Assembly: GCA_025917655.1 (NCBI GenBank) | Contig: CP084611.1 | Span: forward strand, 3,038,001-3,102,000 | DNA length: 64,000 bases | Direction of reading: 5' to 3' | From: Chlorella sorokiniana | Taxonomy: Eukaryota; Chlorophyta; Trebouxiophyceae; Chlorellales; Chlorellaceae | In this document: positions 42,783-53,734 of the stretch, piece by piece | Layout of the letters: the number at the start of each line of letters is the position of its first letter | How positions within the stretch are numbered: position 1 is the first letter of the stretch | Program-made: the position numbers and the translations under genes | The notes under the pieces: generated by a model | Seen by the model: only the letters and a program-made list of their open reading frames with translations | What the model was told of the DNA's origin: nothing | The model's database searches: none

Positions 42783-44173
42783 CTACACAGCGTCGCGCAC
42801 AATCTGCTGCAGCTTCTTCACGCGCGCCAGGATGCTGAGGTCCACATACTTGTCGCCCATAGACAGGATGACGCCCCCAATGATTGCGGGATCCACCTGC
42901 AGCATCAGGGATCCCAGCCACACAGCGGCGGTCGGCACATGATGTGGTGCCAGGCGAACTGCCAGCCTTTCCTTGGTCCATGGAACAGCCATGTGCGCAA
43001 CCTGCCCACCTGCTCCTCCAGGGACAGCTTCTGCCCAGGCTTCAACAGGGGCTGCAGGCCGCGCTGGATCTCTTCCATCTCCTGGGAGCTCAAGCCCTGC
43101 AGCCCAACGGTCAATGACCCAAAGCGATGTTTGCAAATGCACAAGCAGGCCGTGCTGAAGTCGTCACCAATATGGGCGGTGCACTTTGTGCCTGCTGCAC
43201 ACAGGGTTGGCTGTGCAGCTATCTCTCTTCTGATGACAGGGTCGCGAACAGCAGACTGCAAAGGAGCAGCGGGCCCACCAGGTCACCCACCTCTGCTGTG
43301 GTCACCACTGCCTTCACCTCGCCGCGCTGGTCGGCCGCAATCTCTTCAAACTTGTTCAGAATCTTGCCCAGCTCAGTCAGTCGGTTGTTGTCCGACAGCA
43401 GGCCTGCAAGGTAATTGCCAAGACCATGAAGGATGGCCAAAGGCGCCTGGGCTGCTCACAGCTGGCAGACAGATGCAGTACGGCCAGAGACTAGACATGG
43501 CACAGAACCCATAATGGCGATGCATTCCTCTTATTTTTCCATCCCTCGCCTCGCCCTGTTGCGCACCAATGAAGTTCTTGGTGATGTCGGTGGCGCCCAT
43601 CTTTGACAGAATTGAGTTGAGGCCGTCAATCTTGACCTCGCGTGGCACGGTGGGATCGGCCACGAAGCTGTTGAAGTCCTTGGACTCGGACATGAGGTTG
43701 GCAACTTGCGACAGCTCTGCCTCCACCTTCTGCAAACTGTCGGTCTTCACCGCCGCCATGTACAGCGCAGCCGCATACCGCCCTGGAACGCCGTGCTGCG
43801 GCGGCAGCTTCACCTCCTTCTCCGCTGCCTTTGCCAGCCCACGGGCTCCCTGAAGACAGGTGCACGGGATTCAGAGTTTGCCACAAGAGAACGTAATTGC
43901 AAACACCCTGCAAAGTGCGCTCCTAAGGAGAAGGGAGGCGCAGCACAGCGGAAGGGCAGCGACTGCTCAGCAGCAAGGGGCCGACTCAGAGGAAGCGAGA
44001 ATGGACTTGGTCTTATTGTTACTGCAACTCAGGTCAGCCGTGATGCCCGAAGCCCGCTGCCAAGCTATGCCAGTGGTGCCGCCCACACCTCACGCAACTC
44101 TACGGCTGCTGCTCACCGTCACTGAAAGCTGTGATGCATTTTTAAGCAGTTTGGAAGCCCCGTTGCGCAGCAT
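42783..44173 (-). CDS. OSCP: Mitochondrial ATP synthase subunit OSCP (delta/O)
   Basis: Stator subunit linking the peripheral stalk to F1. Five or six exons: MLRNGASKLLKNASQLSVT (ATG 44173; basic, Ser-rich mitochondrial presequence), GARGLAKAAEKEVKLPPQHG, VPGRYAAALYMAAVKTDSLQ, KVEAELSQVANLMSESKDFN and FVADPTVPREVKIDGLNSIL, then LLSDNNRLTELGKILNKFEE, RGEVKAVVTTAE, LSSQEMEEIQRGLQPLLKPG, and VDPAIIGGVILSMGDKYVDL ending IVRDAV at 42783. VPG(R)YA-ALY, DPxVPR and RGEVKxVVTTA are family marks. The presequence and the VKLP start indicate the mitochondrial OSCP, not chloroplast AtpD. No frame problems. Confidence 0.94.
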
Positions 44174-44500
44174 CGTGCCTGCAGGCAGAGCACTCCCCAG
44201 GCAGAGCTTGCTGTTTGCACCCTACAAGGGCCCAGCTGAGCCGCAAGCGTGAGATCGATGAACAGGACGGCAACAGCGGGCGGGAAAGGCAGGGGTTTAG
44301 GAGAGAAAAGGCCGCAAGGCAGTGTACCGGGGCGATACAGGGGTTTTGCGCAATGCGAGCCTAACAGTGTTAGAACACTTTGGCTTGGTCAATTCAAGCA
44401 TATGTAGCGTGATTCACGGTTATCTCGCTCCCTTGGGGCCCAACTTATAAACAATCTGACTGCAGCCACTCTTCCCCGTCTAGCCACCTTGCTGCTGACT
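44174..44500. promoter_or_regulatory. Divergent promoter, OSCP / plastid membrane protein
   Basis: 327 bases between outward-facing start codons; clearly less GC-rich than the coding regions. No specific element recognised. Confidence 0.4.
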
Positions 44501-45335
44501 ATGTTCAGCCGTGCGGCTGCCAACACACAACCTCAGGCATGGCAAAGAAGTAGAAGTGGTGCACAGCAGACTAGCGTGCAACAGCGCACTGCCGCCTGGC
44601 GTGTGCGGCACTCTGCCCTGCCTGCTGCCTCACAGCAGCAGCGAGGATGGCTGCTGTGCCGTGCAACCCCTTTTGACCAAGCATGGGGCCCTGCAGTGGA
44701 TCTTGACGTGAGGAGCAGTGTATACACAATTGCTGAAAGTTTCTCATATGCCAGCACGCCACCCGCAAGCTTTCTCCTGCTGCAGACATTGTGGGACACT
44801 CTACCGCAGAACCTGTTTGCTCTCAGCCTCTTCCCGTACCTTGGCTTCCTTTACCGTAAGTATGGGATCATGCTGTACGTGAATAGGGCAGCACGTTGTC
44901 GATTCAGTGTATTGCTTTTCACTGCCTGCTGATGCAGACCTCAAGAAGAGCAAACAGGCTCCGCCTCTCGTGTTTGGTGGCTTTGCCTTCCTCCTTGCAT
45001 TTGTCTTTGCTACTATCCCAGCTGGCATTTACGGTATGTATTAGATGAAGGCTTCTGCATGAGTTGCCGTATCATCCTGGGGCCTGCAGCCCGCCGCTCT
45101 AGTTGTGCTGTTCCAACCTGCCCCAGTTTGCCCTTGCTTTGCAGCCAAAGTGGCGTACGGCAAGGCCCTTGCCGATGTAGACTGGCTGCATGGGTCTGCA
45201 GAGTTCCTGCTGACGGTCACAAACCTGCTGATTGTCTTGGGGCTGCGTGGCGCAATCCGTGAAGCCGAAGCTGCTAATTCCGCCAAGGCAGCAGTGGATG
45301 ATGCAAAGGCAGCTGTGAATGCATCTCAGAAGTAG
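44501..45335 (+). CDS. Plastid membrane protein, DUF3593/Ycf49-like
   Basis: Four exons. ATG 44501 (an in-frame ATG at 44489 is possible) begins MFSRAAANTQPQAWQRSRSG, a Ser/Arg/Gln-rich chloroplast transit peptide. The mature part reads TLWDTLPQNLFALSLFPYLG, a short loop LKKSKQAPPL, VFGGFAFLLAFVFATIPAGI, YAKVAYGKALADVDWLHGSA, EFLLTVTNLLIVLGLRGAIR and a helical Ala/Lys tail to 45335. Three hydrophobic segments, the IPAGIYAK motif and the DVDWLHG..E.LLT.TN sequence recall a cyanobacteria-to-plant family of small thylakoid or envelope proteins of unknown function. The family name is from memory and should be taken as likely, not certain. TGTAA at 45456-45460. Confidence 0.75.
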
Positions 45336-45455
45336 TGCAGATGGGAGTGCAGAGATTGAGCGGGGCCACCACTGTTGTTCAGCTCAGCCTGGCATGGCAG
45401 AATGTAGCATCGATTCTGGTTCATTCTATGTAGTTTTGTACATGCTTATAAGGTT

Positions 45456-45460
45456 GTAAG
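45456..45460 (+). terminator. TGTAA polyadenylation signal
   Basis: 121 bases after the stop of the plastid membrane protein gene; the convergent SPC24 gene ends at 45592. Confidence 0.55.
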
Positions 45461-45591
45461 CAGAACTTCATATGCTTTTAAGAATTCACGGGCAGGACAG
45501 CATCGCCATCGCTGCTGCTGCATGCAACAGAAAGTCACGCAGGCCATTATACGCAGCAAGTGTCTCGAGTGCTGTCAGTCGTCTGTGCCCA

Positions 45592-46386
45592 TTAGATCCC
45601 ACGCGCATTGGTGATATCAAAGTCGCTCATGGCGGCTGGGTCAAAGTCAAACACGCGCAGTGGGTTGGAAACTGTGCCTGCCACACGGTTCCGTTTCTCA
45701 AACTGCCAAGTGATCTTGGACACATGGGCGTACAAGCTCAACTGGTGCCTGAAGCAGCAATGGGAGTGAAGGGGGAATGCCGGGGTTCTCAACCTGAAGT
45801 TTTGATTGCGAGGTGCGCAGCAGCCTTGCAGTGAAGGCTTGGCCAGTTACGGATAGCTCACCTTGTCCGTGGCTCCGCCTCTGTCACAATCTGTTCAATG
45901 TGGTCTGCCTTCTGCTGCAGCTTCACCACCTTTGCCTTGATATCCTGCCGCTGCTGCTGCAGTGTTTGCAGCTGACTATTGAGGCTGTCCACATTCTCCT
46001 GCGCCTCCTGCGCTGTAGCGCTGAGCTGCGCCACCTGCTGCTCATGGGCATCCTCGGGCGCAGGGTATGCTGCCTCTTTCTCTGTCCTGTGCACTTGGCC
46101 GGTCAGCTCTATGGGGGAATGACAGGCAGCACAACAAGTTCACTGAGCGCCGACAAGGGAGCAAGCGCCGTCTGAAGTCGTGACCCAAGTGCAGCACAGC
46201 CGGACTGATGCGATCCTCACCTTTGATGGTCTCTTTGACCTGCTTCTCACGCTGGCTGCAAGCCGCAGATACTTCTTGCTGCGCTCTCACGAGACTCGAC
46301 ACCGCTGCCGCGTCCTCATTGCGTGCATAATTGTCCCGCAGCGCTTGTATCACGCCGAGATGTTCGTTGAAGACGTCGGTAGTCAT
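45592..46386 (-). CDS. SPC24: Kinetochore protein Spc24 homologue
   Basis: Subunit of the Ndc80 complex at the centromere-proximal end. Four exons: MTTDVFNEHLGVIQALRDNY through REKQVKETIK (ATG 46386), ELTGQVHRTEKEAAYPAPED, a long coiled coil (AQENVDSLNSQLQTLQQQRQ, KVVKLQQKADHIEQIVTEAE), and the globular end HQLSLYAHVSKITWQFEKRN...RVFDFDPAAMSDFDITNARG with a stop at 45592. Plant SPC24 ends in the same way (KLSMYASVTNIIPD...FEFDPxxMxxxDxCN). About 190 residues, which fits. The identification rests on the globular tail and the order coiled coil then tail. Confidence 0.82.
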
Positions 46387-46604
46387 TGCGGCGCGCAGAC
46401 GACAGCCAAAGGCAGGTGGCGCGGTTAGCGGCGCATAAACTTATTGTTCCTCAACGAACAGGGTAGGTCCCTAAGCGGCCCTTTATGCCATGGGTCGGAG
46501 CTTTGAGAAGTTGCGGTACAGCTGCATCGTACATATTGTTGATGGACGCCTTGGAACCCGCACCCGCCCTGTATTGGCGCTAACCACATCTTCCAGGCGT
46601 TTAT
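46387..46604. promoter_or_regulatory. Short divergent promoter, SPC24 / MED13-like
   Basis: At most 218 bases separate the SPC24 start from the first ATG in the MED13-like frame. This leaves little room for an upstream N-terminal domain of MED13. Confidence 0.35.
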
Positions 46605-49600
46605 ATGGAAGGTGGACGGCAGTGGGCTTTCACGGCCCCTGCTTTTCTGGTCCCCAGTGTTCACCAAGCTCAAGGGCTGGCAGTGAGGGAAACTTACTTT
46701 CCCAAGCGCAGAAGACAGCGGAGAAGATCGGGAAGCAAGCAGCGTCCGGGGAAACGGAGGAAACATGAGGCGGCAGTGGCGTTGGCAGAGCCATCCGCGG
46801 CGCCTGCAGCAGCCTGGCAACCCAACCCAGCCCAGCTTGCACCGCTACGATGCAGCTGGCCCCACCCAGCAGTCGTCAGCCTTATTATGCATCAGTGCAT
46901 GCCAGCAGCAGGAACGGCAGCACTGGCAGGCTCTGAACAATCGGCGGAAGCGGAGGTGGCGGGGCCGCATGCGTCATGCCAGTCTCGCCCTGCTAGCTGG
47001 AGCCACATGCTGCCCTCGCTATCGCTGCGACACCCGCCATTGGCTGCAGAGGTCCAGCAAGAGCTGCTGCTGATTGCGAATGACGCCAGCAGTGGGGGTA
47101 CACAGCAGCCAGCCGCGCTGGAGCTGCCCCAGCCCAACGTGCTGGTTGGCTATGAAGTGAGTGAGCCCCTCCTTGGCCCTGCACGCCTGTCTGATGCCAA
47201 GCTCTTGGTGATGCGCACCCTCCCTCCTGCCTTCGACTCAAAGAAACTCCTTCTGACCGTGGTCGCAGGAAGACTGGCTGGAAGTCCCGCCCCAGGTGCT
47301 GCCTCTGTGGTCAGCCACGCCGCTGGCCCCTGTTGCCGGCCCCAAGCCCGTGCTGCACTACCTGGTGTGCCCCTCGCAGCAGTTGTCCCAGGCGCAGCAG
47401 TTTGTCAAGGTGGGCAGCGGGCCAGGGGCGTCCGTGATTGAGCTTGCAGCACCCCAGCTCAAAGATGTGCTTGTGTCCCTGGCTTGCCAGCAGGATGTGG
47501 GGTCTTTGTACGAGACTTGCAACCTGGGCAGCCACCAGCCCGTCACCGACGATTCAGCACTCACCATCCCACTACACGCGCCGGCAGGAGACGTCAGCGC
47601 AGCAGGTGTGGGCAGTGCTGGCGCAGGATTAGCAGACTCAACCTCGACATCATCGACAGCAGGCTACCTGGCCGGCCTGCGCCAGACCTGCGAGCAGCTG
47701 CAGCGCCAGCTGTTGCTTGACCCGCCTGAGGAGCTGGCGCAGCAGGGTGGAAGCCTTGAAGATGCCTCGCCGCCAGGCGTGGTCGTGTATGTCGTGTGCC
47801 CGCTGGAGCAGCAGCAGCAGCAAGTGGCAGCGCTACTGGAGGCCGCTGCCTGCCTGGCGCCTTGCACCCCGTTGGGTGCGCACGCCGGGCCCCCGCTGCT
47901 GCCACGCGTCAGCACCCTGGAGCTGGGACGGACTTGTGGTTCAGAAGCGCAAGGGCTGGCACCGCTGGAGCCGCAGCAGGCTGACCGCCGTGCGGGGGCT
48001 ACGGCAGCTGGGGGCCAGCCGCGCGGCGGGGGCCACCGTCCCGGCAGAAGCGGCAGAAGAGGAGGAGGAGGGAGCAGCAGTTGGGGTAAAAGCACAGGAG
48101 GTGGACCGCGAGCGCTACCAGGGCGCAGAGCGCGAGTTGCACCGTCCGCAGCATGGCGATTTTTGGCAGCTGCCTGTGCAGGTCGTGGCGCGACCTGAGG
48201 GCGGCCGCAGTGTGAACCTCGTGCTGCAGGTAACCAAGCCTGGGGCAGCAATGCCAGCGGCATGGACAGGAAAGCGTTTGTGGGCCCAGCTGACTCGTAG
48301 ACTTCTTCAGTTTCATGCTGTGCTCGCCTGCCTGGCACCCCTTGCAGCTGGTGACGCCCGAGGCGCTGGCCGATATGAGCGGCACCGCCACCCGTTGCAC
48401 CGCGTTGGCGCTGTACAGCAAGATGCAGCGTCCTGTGGATACGTCTGTCAGCCACCTGCCAGCTGGATCGGCTGTTGGTTGTGACGCGCCCCTCACGCTG
48501 CCCGTCTGTTCGCAGCCGCTCATACTTCTTGCTGATGCAGCTATGCATCCAGGTGCGCCGGATGCCCAGAACCCGCAGCAGGAGCAGCTGCGGCAGGTGC
48601 ACGACTCGAATGCAGCCGTGGCCGTTGCTGAGGAGCAGCCAGCCCGCTTACAAGCAGGCCCGGTGCCTCGCACCCTACACTGCTTCTACACCCTCCCGCC
48701 GCCCGGCACCAGCCAGCTGCCGCTTGTGTTTGCGGACAGCTGCGGTGAGCTGATGCACGCGGAGGTCTCGGATCTCGCGGCTGCCAGGATCAGCAGCCTC
48801 AACAGCTCCGACCACCTGCCGGATGCCGCACCAGGCAACAGCCCCAGCTCGCCTGTTGAGCGTGCGTGCCGCCAGGTGTTGGAACGCAGCCTACAGCTGC
48901 TGGGCATGCTGCGGGCAGCCAGCAACCCGCCCAACCTGCTCCGCTGCTTGGCCATCGGCAGCGGGCGCATGGGACAGGAGGAACGCCGGGTTTGGCGCCA
49001 GCTACTGGAGGCTGAGCCAAGCCTGCAGCTGGAGCTACCGCCTGGCGTGGAGGCGGCGGTGGTGGAGGTGGAGGCCCTGGCGCCTGCTCGGTGCGCGTGC
49101 AGCACGTCACCCGCATTGCAGGGGGTGTGAAAGGATGAGAGTGGTACGAGGCTGTTGTTTTGGCTGTCTGCTCCACCAGCCATTGCCCCCTTGTCCTGGT
49201 CCTGCAGGTATGCTGGGCCTGATTCTCCAACTGGTTGTAGGTTGCTTCTCCAGCCCTGCATGGACAGCGCTGAGGACAGGCAGCAACAGGCGACCGTAGC
49301 GTGGTTCCCTCCTGCCACCAACGTCAGCAGTGTGCTACCCGGAGAGCACGACACTGTGCGCATGTTGCGCCTGGGGCTTGCCGCTCGCTGCCCTTCTGTT
49401 GATGTGGCCGCCACCCTGCAGCACAGCGGGGCCACCAGCCTGCGGCTGCTGGCAGAGGAGCTGCATGGCCTGGCCTGGCTGCATGCCGCCTTCCAGGGCG
49501 CCAGCCTGCGCACAGCTGCAGGAGCAGGGCCAGCAGCAGCTGAGGATGCGCACCTGCCCATCCATGCCGCAGCATGCCTACGCCTGCGCTCCCTGCTTGC

Positions 49601-49625
49601 CGCGGCCACCATGTGTGCAAGTTAA
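46605..49625 (+). CDS. MED13: Short MED13-like Mediator kinase-module subunit
   Basis: MED13 tethers the CDK8 kinase module to Mediator. The conserved C-terminal domain is clear: PQPNVLVGYE spliced (intron about 47157-47268) to EDWLEVPPQVLPLWSATPLA and PVAGPKPVLHYLVCPSQQL, then DVGSLYETCNLGSHQPV, VVVYVVCPLEQQQQQ, LVTPEALADMSGTATRCTAL, LHCFYTLPPPG, LPLVFADSCGELMHAEVSDL and a helical end ATMCAS at 49625. Animal and plant MED13 have GYQDDWLK...PxALxFWxKxxLEPY.GPK.V.Y and LY.SC.LG.H at these places. An Arg/Lys-rich head (KRRRQRRRSGSKQRPGKRRK) follows the ATG at 46605, which is only a proposed start. At roughly 850 residues it is much shorter than usual, with no N-terminal MED13_N seen. A frame change near 47935 may be an intron or an error. 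Confidence 0.8.
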
Positions 49626-49917
49626 CGTTACAAGAAGATTCGGGGTGCTGGTTGAGGGGAGGCAGGTGTCAGCAAGAAGAGGAAGCAGAGCAAGGGGGTC
49701 CAAGGAGCAAGGGCGGACTGCACAGGTTGTCCAGTAGTCACACTCAGTGGCGACCCAAGGATGAGCCAAGGCAGCACAAAAAATTGGGTTCGAGGGGCGC
49801 ACAAGAACAGCGGATGGAAAGGTTGCATGAGGTTCCAGCACAGACGGGAGGGACAGCTTAAAAATTTGGGTTAAAGCGGAGTTGCATTCATAGCTAGCTG
49901 CGCGGGAGCACAATACA

Positions 49918-52900
49918 TTACGCTAACACAGCTGTCACTGGGACACCAGGTCCGGCTGCGATTTGGACCTGTGGCTGCGCTATGCCATCCGAGCTGGTCT
50001 CCTCAGACTGCGGCAGCGGCGGCGCAGCTGCTGGCTGCTCTGCTGCTGGCTGCTCTTCGGCCGCGCGAGCAGTGGCAGCCAATTGAGTGCCAACGCTTTG
50101 AACCTGCTGCACTGAACCTGGCTTGTCCGCTGCCATGCTGTGTGGCAATGGTGGTGGGAGCGGCGGGAACATTACCTGCTGCCCCGGCACAGATGCCACG
50201 CCCACCGCAGCTGACTGTGCGATGCCCTGCACTGCTGCGCTGCGCGCCGCAACAGCGCTTGCTGCTGCCAGTGCCTGATTAGCCGCGAGTGCAAACGGTA
50301 AACCGCTGACTTGCACAGATGGCATGCTGGGTAGCGAGAGCCCTGCTGACTGAGCCACTAGCACTGGCAAGCCCCCGGTTGAGGACAGCTGCAGCTGTGG
50401 CAGCCCAGGGAGCGTGGGCTTCTTGGTGCTCTCAGGGAGAGGCGGCCGCGTGGCTGCAGAGGCTGCAAGCCAGGGCAACCAAGACAACACCATGTGAGGC
50501 TGCCAGAGGGGACCAGAGAACGCATGTGCCAGCACCTACTCAGCCATGACTGCAACATCGACTCACGATCGGGACGCCTGGCATGCACGCTGCTACGCCG
50601 CCCTCCTGCGCGCGAGCCGCCCGTGGTCTGTGGCGGGTCGTGGGTGTGCGTGCCCTCGTAGGTGGTGACCAGCATGCGCGAGTTGCGGCCGCTGCGCTCC
50701 ACCTGCTTGCGCACGTTGCAGCCGGGATGCGTGCACTTGTAGTAGCTGCGTGGGTGAGGGTTGCCCTTGACAATCTTTTGTCCGTACTTGCGCCACCTGC
50801 AAAGCAGACGATTACAGCGGTGAGAATGAGGTGCAGATGTGCGCTGCACAGACGCGCAGCGGCGCTTGAACACAGGTGCATGCCGATCTCACACCTGTAG
50901 CCGTCATCCATGCCATCTGCATCCGTTTCCAGCTCGACAACGCTGCGCTCGTCGCCACCGCCGTCGCCAGCATCCGTGGCACGCCTGGCAGGAGCGGAGC
51001 CATCCACAGCTGGAGAGAGGCCCGCAACCGTGGGAGTGCGGCGGCGTTTCGGGCGGTTGCAGGCTCAGCATCTTGTGACTCGTGATGTTGGTGTTTGTAC
51101 CCGTTGCTCATGTTCCGCAAAACTGTGGGCAAGAAGGGTTCATGCATGCCAGCGATCGGTATGAAAACGCTGGGAGGGATTCAGAGCTGCGCCAAAGCCC
51201 TTGGCACCATGCAGTCAGCCCCTCAGCCCCCTCACCCTTGACTTCATCGTCATCTCCATACAGCTCCGGATCGTAGTCCTCGTCGTCACTGTCCTGCCGC
51301 TGCCGGCCTCTCCTACGCTTGCCGAGCATGATCAGACCAGATGTGTCCTGCTGCGCACGCCACGACCCACAGCTGCCACCGCCGCAGCCGCTGCCACAGC
51401 CGCATCCGCTGTTGCCTGCGGCTCTGAACGGTAGTCTTCCATGCCCGGCTGCCACTCGTCGTCGTCAACACCAGAGTCCATGAGCTCGCTGTCATAGCCC
51501 TCCTCTGCATATAGCAGGCGGAAGAAGAGTGGTCAAGAGGTGACGCGGTTTGCGCTGGCTTGCAACAGCGCAGCTCGCGCTGGCCGGCAGCGCGTGCGGT
51601 TCGGTCCATTGGCCTCCGAACATGCATAAAACAAACCATACAGCTCAGGCGAGCGGCGGGCCAGATTGCTGGAGCGTTGCATGTGGGCGTTCAAAGCATC
51701 AATCGCTGGTTGGGTCTGCAGATGCTGCTGCACATGCCAAGCAGATACTGACAAGCTGCTGTCAAGGCGGATGCCGCAAACGCTGCAGCAGCTCCAACCT
51801 GACAGCTCTGAGTCACCATCATCCACTGCTGCTGCAGGCCGCACGCTGGCTGTAGCATAAGGGGGCGGCCCGCTGCTACGCTGCAGGCGGTGCAACACTG
51901 CCCACCCGTTTGCCTGCGGATCCTCCGGTTCACTGGAGGCCCGCAGGCTGGCAGGGATGGGCAGCAATGTGGTGGGGGTCTCGTGCGGAGCAGCCCCCAG
52001 CATGCCTGGCACCACGGGCGAGTACTTCATGGCCGCCAGCGCCGCAACCGCATCCTCCTGCTGCAGGTCCTGCTGCAAGTCCAGATCCTCCTGATCCTGT
52101 TCCTGCTGCTGCTGCGATGCAGTGCTGCTCTGCCGGTACATGCTGCCGCCGCCATACGATCCGAAATGGCCCCGCTCTCGCTCGCGAACTGCTGCACCGT
52201 GACCTCGAACCTGGCCAGGCTTCGGGTGGTTGTGCTCGTTCTGTTGCGGAGGGACCAGATGGCACGGAGTGTGTCAAGCGCAACGCGTGGCCTGTGTTGC
52301 AGACTGCACACACGCATGTGCAAACAGGACCTCGCAGCATAACATACCTTCAACTCCGCCTGAGAGATCCTCCCTGTTTTGGGCTCCCGCTCGATCATTT
52401 TCTTGGCAGGGCAACCGGGCTGGCTGCACTTGTAGTAGCTGCGAGGGTAGGGGCTGCCTTTGACCTGCTTCTCGCCATACTTGCGCCAGTTGTAGCCGTC
52501 GTCGTTGGCCAGGCTTTCGCGTCGTGGCTTCTCAGGCACCTGAACAGGGCACGTCGGCAGTGTCGGCAGATCGATCAGCATGGCTCACAAGGCTGTCACA
52601 AACATAAGTGGCACCACTGATGGAAAGCAAGAGCATCACTGACGTGCATGCTTGCCTGAACAGGTCCTGTTCGCTCTACTTGCGCTCGCTCAGCGGCACG
52701 AGCTGCTGCCTGCAAGCCAAGGGTGGATGATGTTGCGAGGCTGCGTCAACCTGGCCCAGACCTCTGCGGAAGTATGGATGCAAGTGCAGCCATATTTGCA
52801 GCGGAATGCCCACCTGTCGGTTGCGTGACGGTGCTATGTAGTTGCGAGGGTAGGCCCAGGAGGGGTAGGTGAGCGCTGCAGCACCGTCCTCCCCGCCAGC

Positions 52901-53291
52901 GCTCGGCTCGCTGGGCACAGCCCCGCCGCTCTGCTTGCCAGGCGGCTGAAACAGCGGCACCGGGTATGGCACGCAGCTTGTGCTAGGGGATGGCTCAACG
53001 GTCTGCAGAAGCCAGCAACGAGGGCCTCCCGGCAGTCAGAAGCCTGAGCGACGTGCCATGTGCTGACTGCAGACGCCCCGCAACACTCACCGCTCCCTGG
53101 AGCAACAGTACAGGGCTCTCCAGGAATTGTAGCCGCGGCGGCACCAGCCGAGGGCCTGCCTGACGAAGAGCAGGCTGGGCCATCACAATCTCGCCCTTTT
53201 CCTCCGTCTGCTCCTCCTTGAGACTGACTTCCTGCTGTTGGCTGACGGAATGCTCCGGCGCACGGGCGCCCTGCGGCTCTTCAGGCCCCAT
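49918..53291 (-). CDS. Group I WRKY transcription factor (two WRKY domains)
   Basis: DNA-binding regulator of W-box promoters. Start ATG 53291 ([20 protein letters not shown]); eight or so exons. The N-terminal WRKY domain is [40 protein letters not shown], then across an intron NEHNHPKP. The C-terminal domain is [52 protein letters not shown]. Each zinc finger has C-x4-C and HxH. The first heptad is WRKYGEK, the second WRKYGQK. Between them lie Gln-rich ([13 protein letters not shown]) and acidic ([17 protein letters not shown]) stretches and a basic KRRRGR. The tail is Ala/Pro/Gln-rich and ends GVPVTAVLA at 49918. Two domains with WRKY group I spacing is the form seen in green algae. Confidence 0.93.
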
Positions 53292-53734
53292 AGGCCGGCC
53301 TGGTCAAACACCGCCTCCCGCCCGTGCGTTCCTAGGCTGGCCCCAACTTCATTCTCCAACGTGTCTTTTGTCAAAACCTTATCGACAGTTTGGGTGACGA
53401 ACGAGGGGGTGAGAAAAGCTGGATGCGGGTACAGCCACTACGATGTCGGGCGCCCTTTGAACTGGGCCGCAATCAGTCATTGAAGGGGCTTTTGATGATA
53501 CGATGTGCAACTCGATGCGATGTTGCAGATTGCACCAGACCAGCCTGATGCTCTGGCCACTGCGGTTGCTCCCAAAGGCAGGAGGAGGTCGTCACAAAAT
53601 TGTAGCAGCATCGCGTGCAAAGCCGCACAACAGTTCCAATTGTTGGAAAAAGCAAAGCTGACATATCAAAGGGCAAGTCCCGCTGCCTCCTGCCTGCTGG
53701 TCACCGGTCAGTTGACCCCTGAACCCGCAGCGAA
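53292..53734. other. Intergenic region upstream of the WRKY gene
   Basis: 443 bases between the WRKY start and the VIR3-like stop, both minus strand. No gene recognised; should carry the WRKY promoter. No perfect W-box cluster was noticed. Confidence 0.4.
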
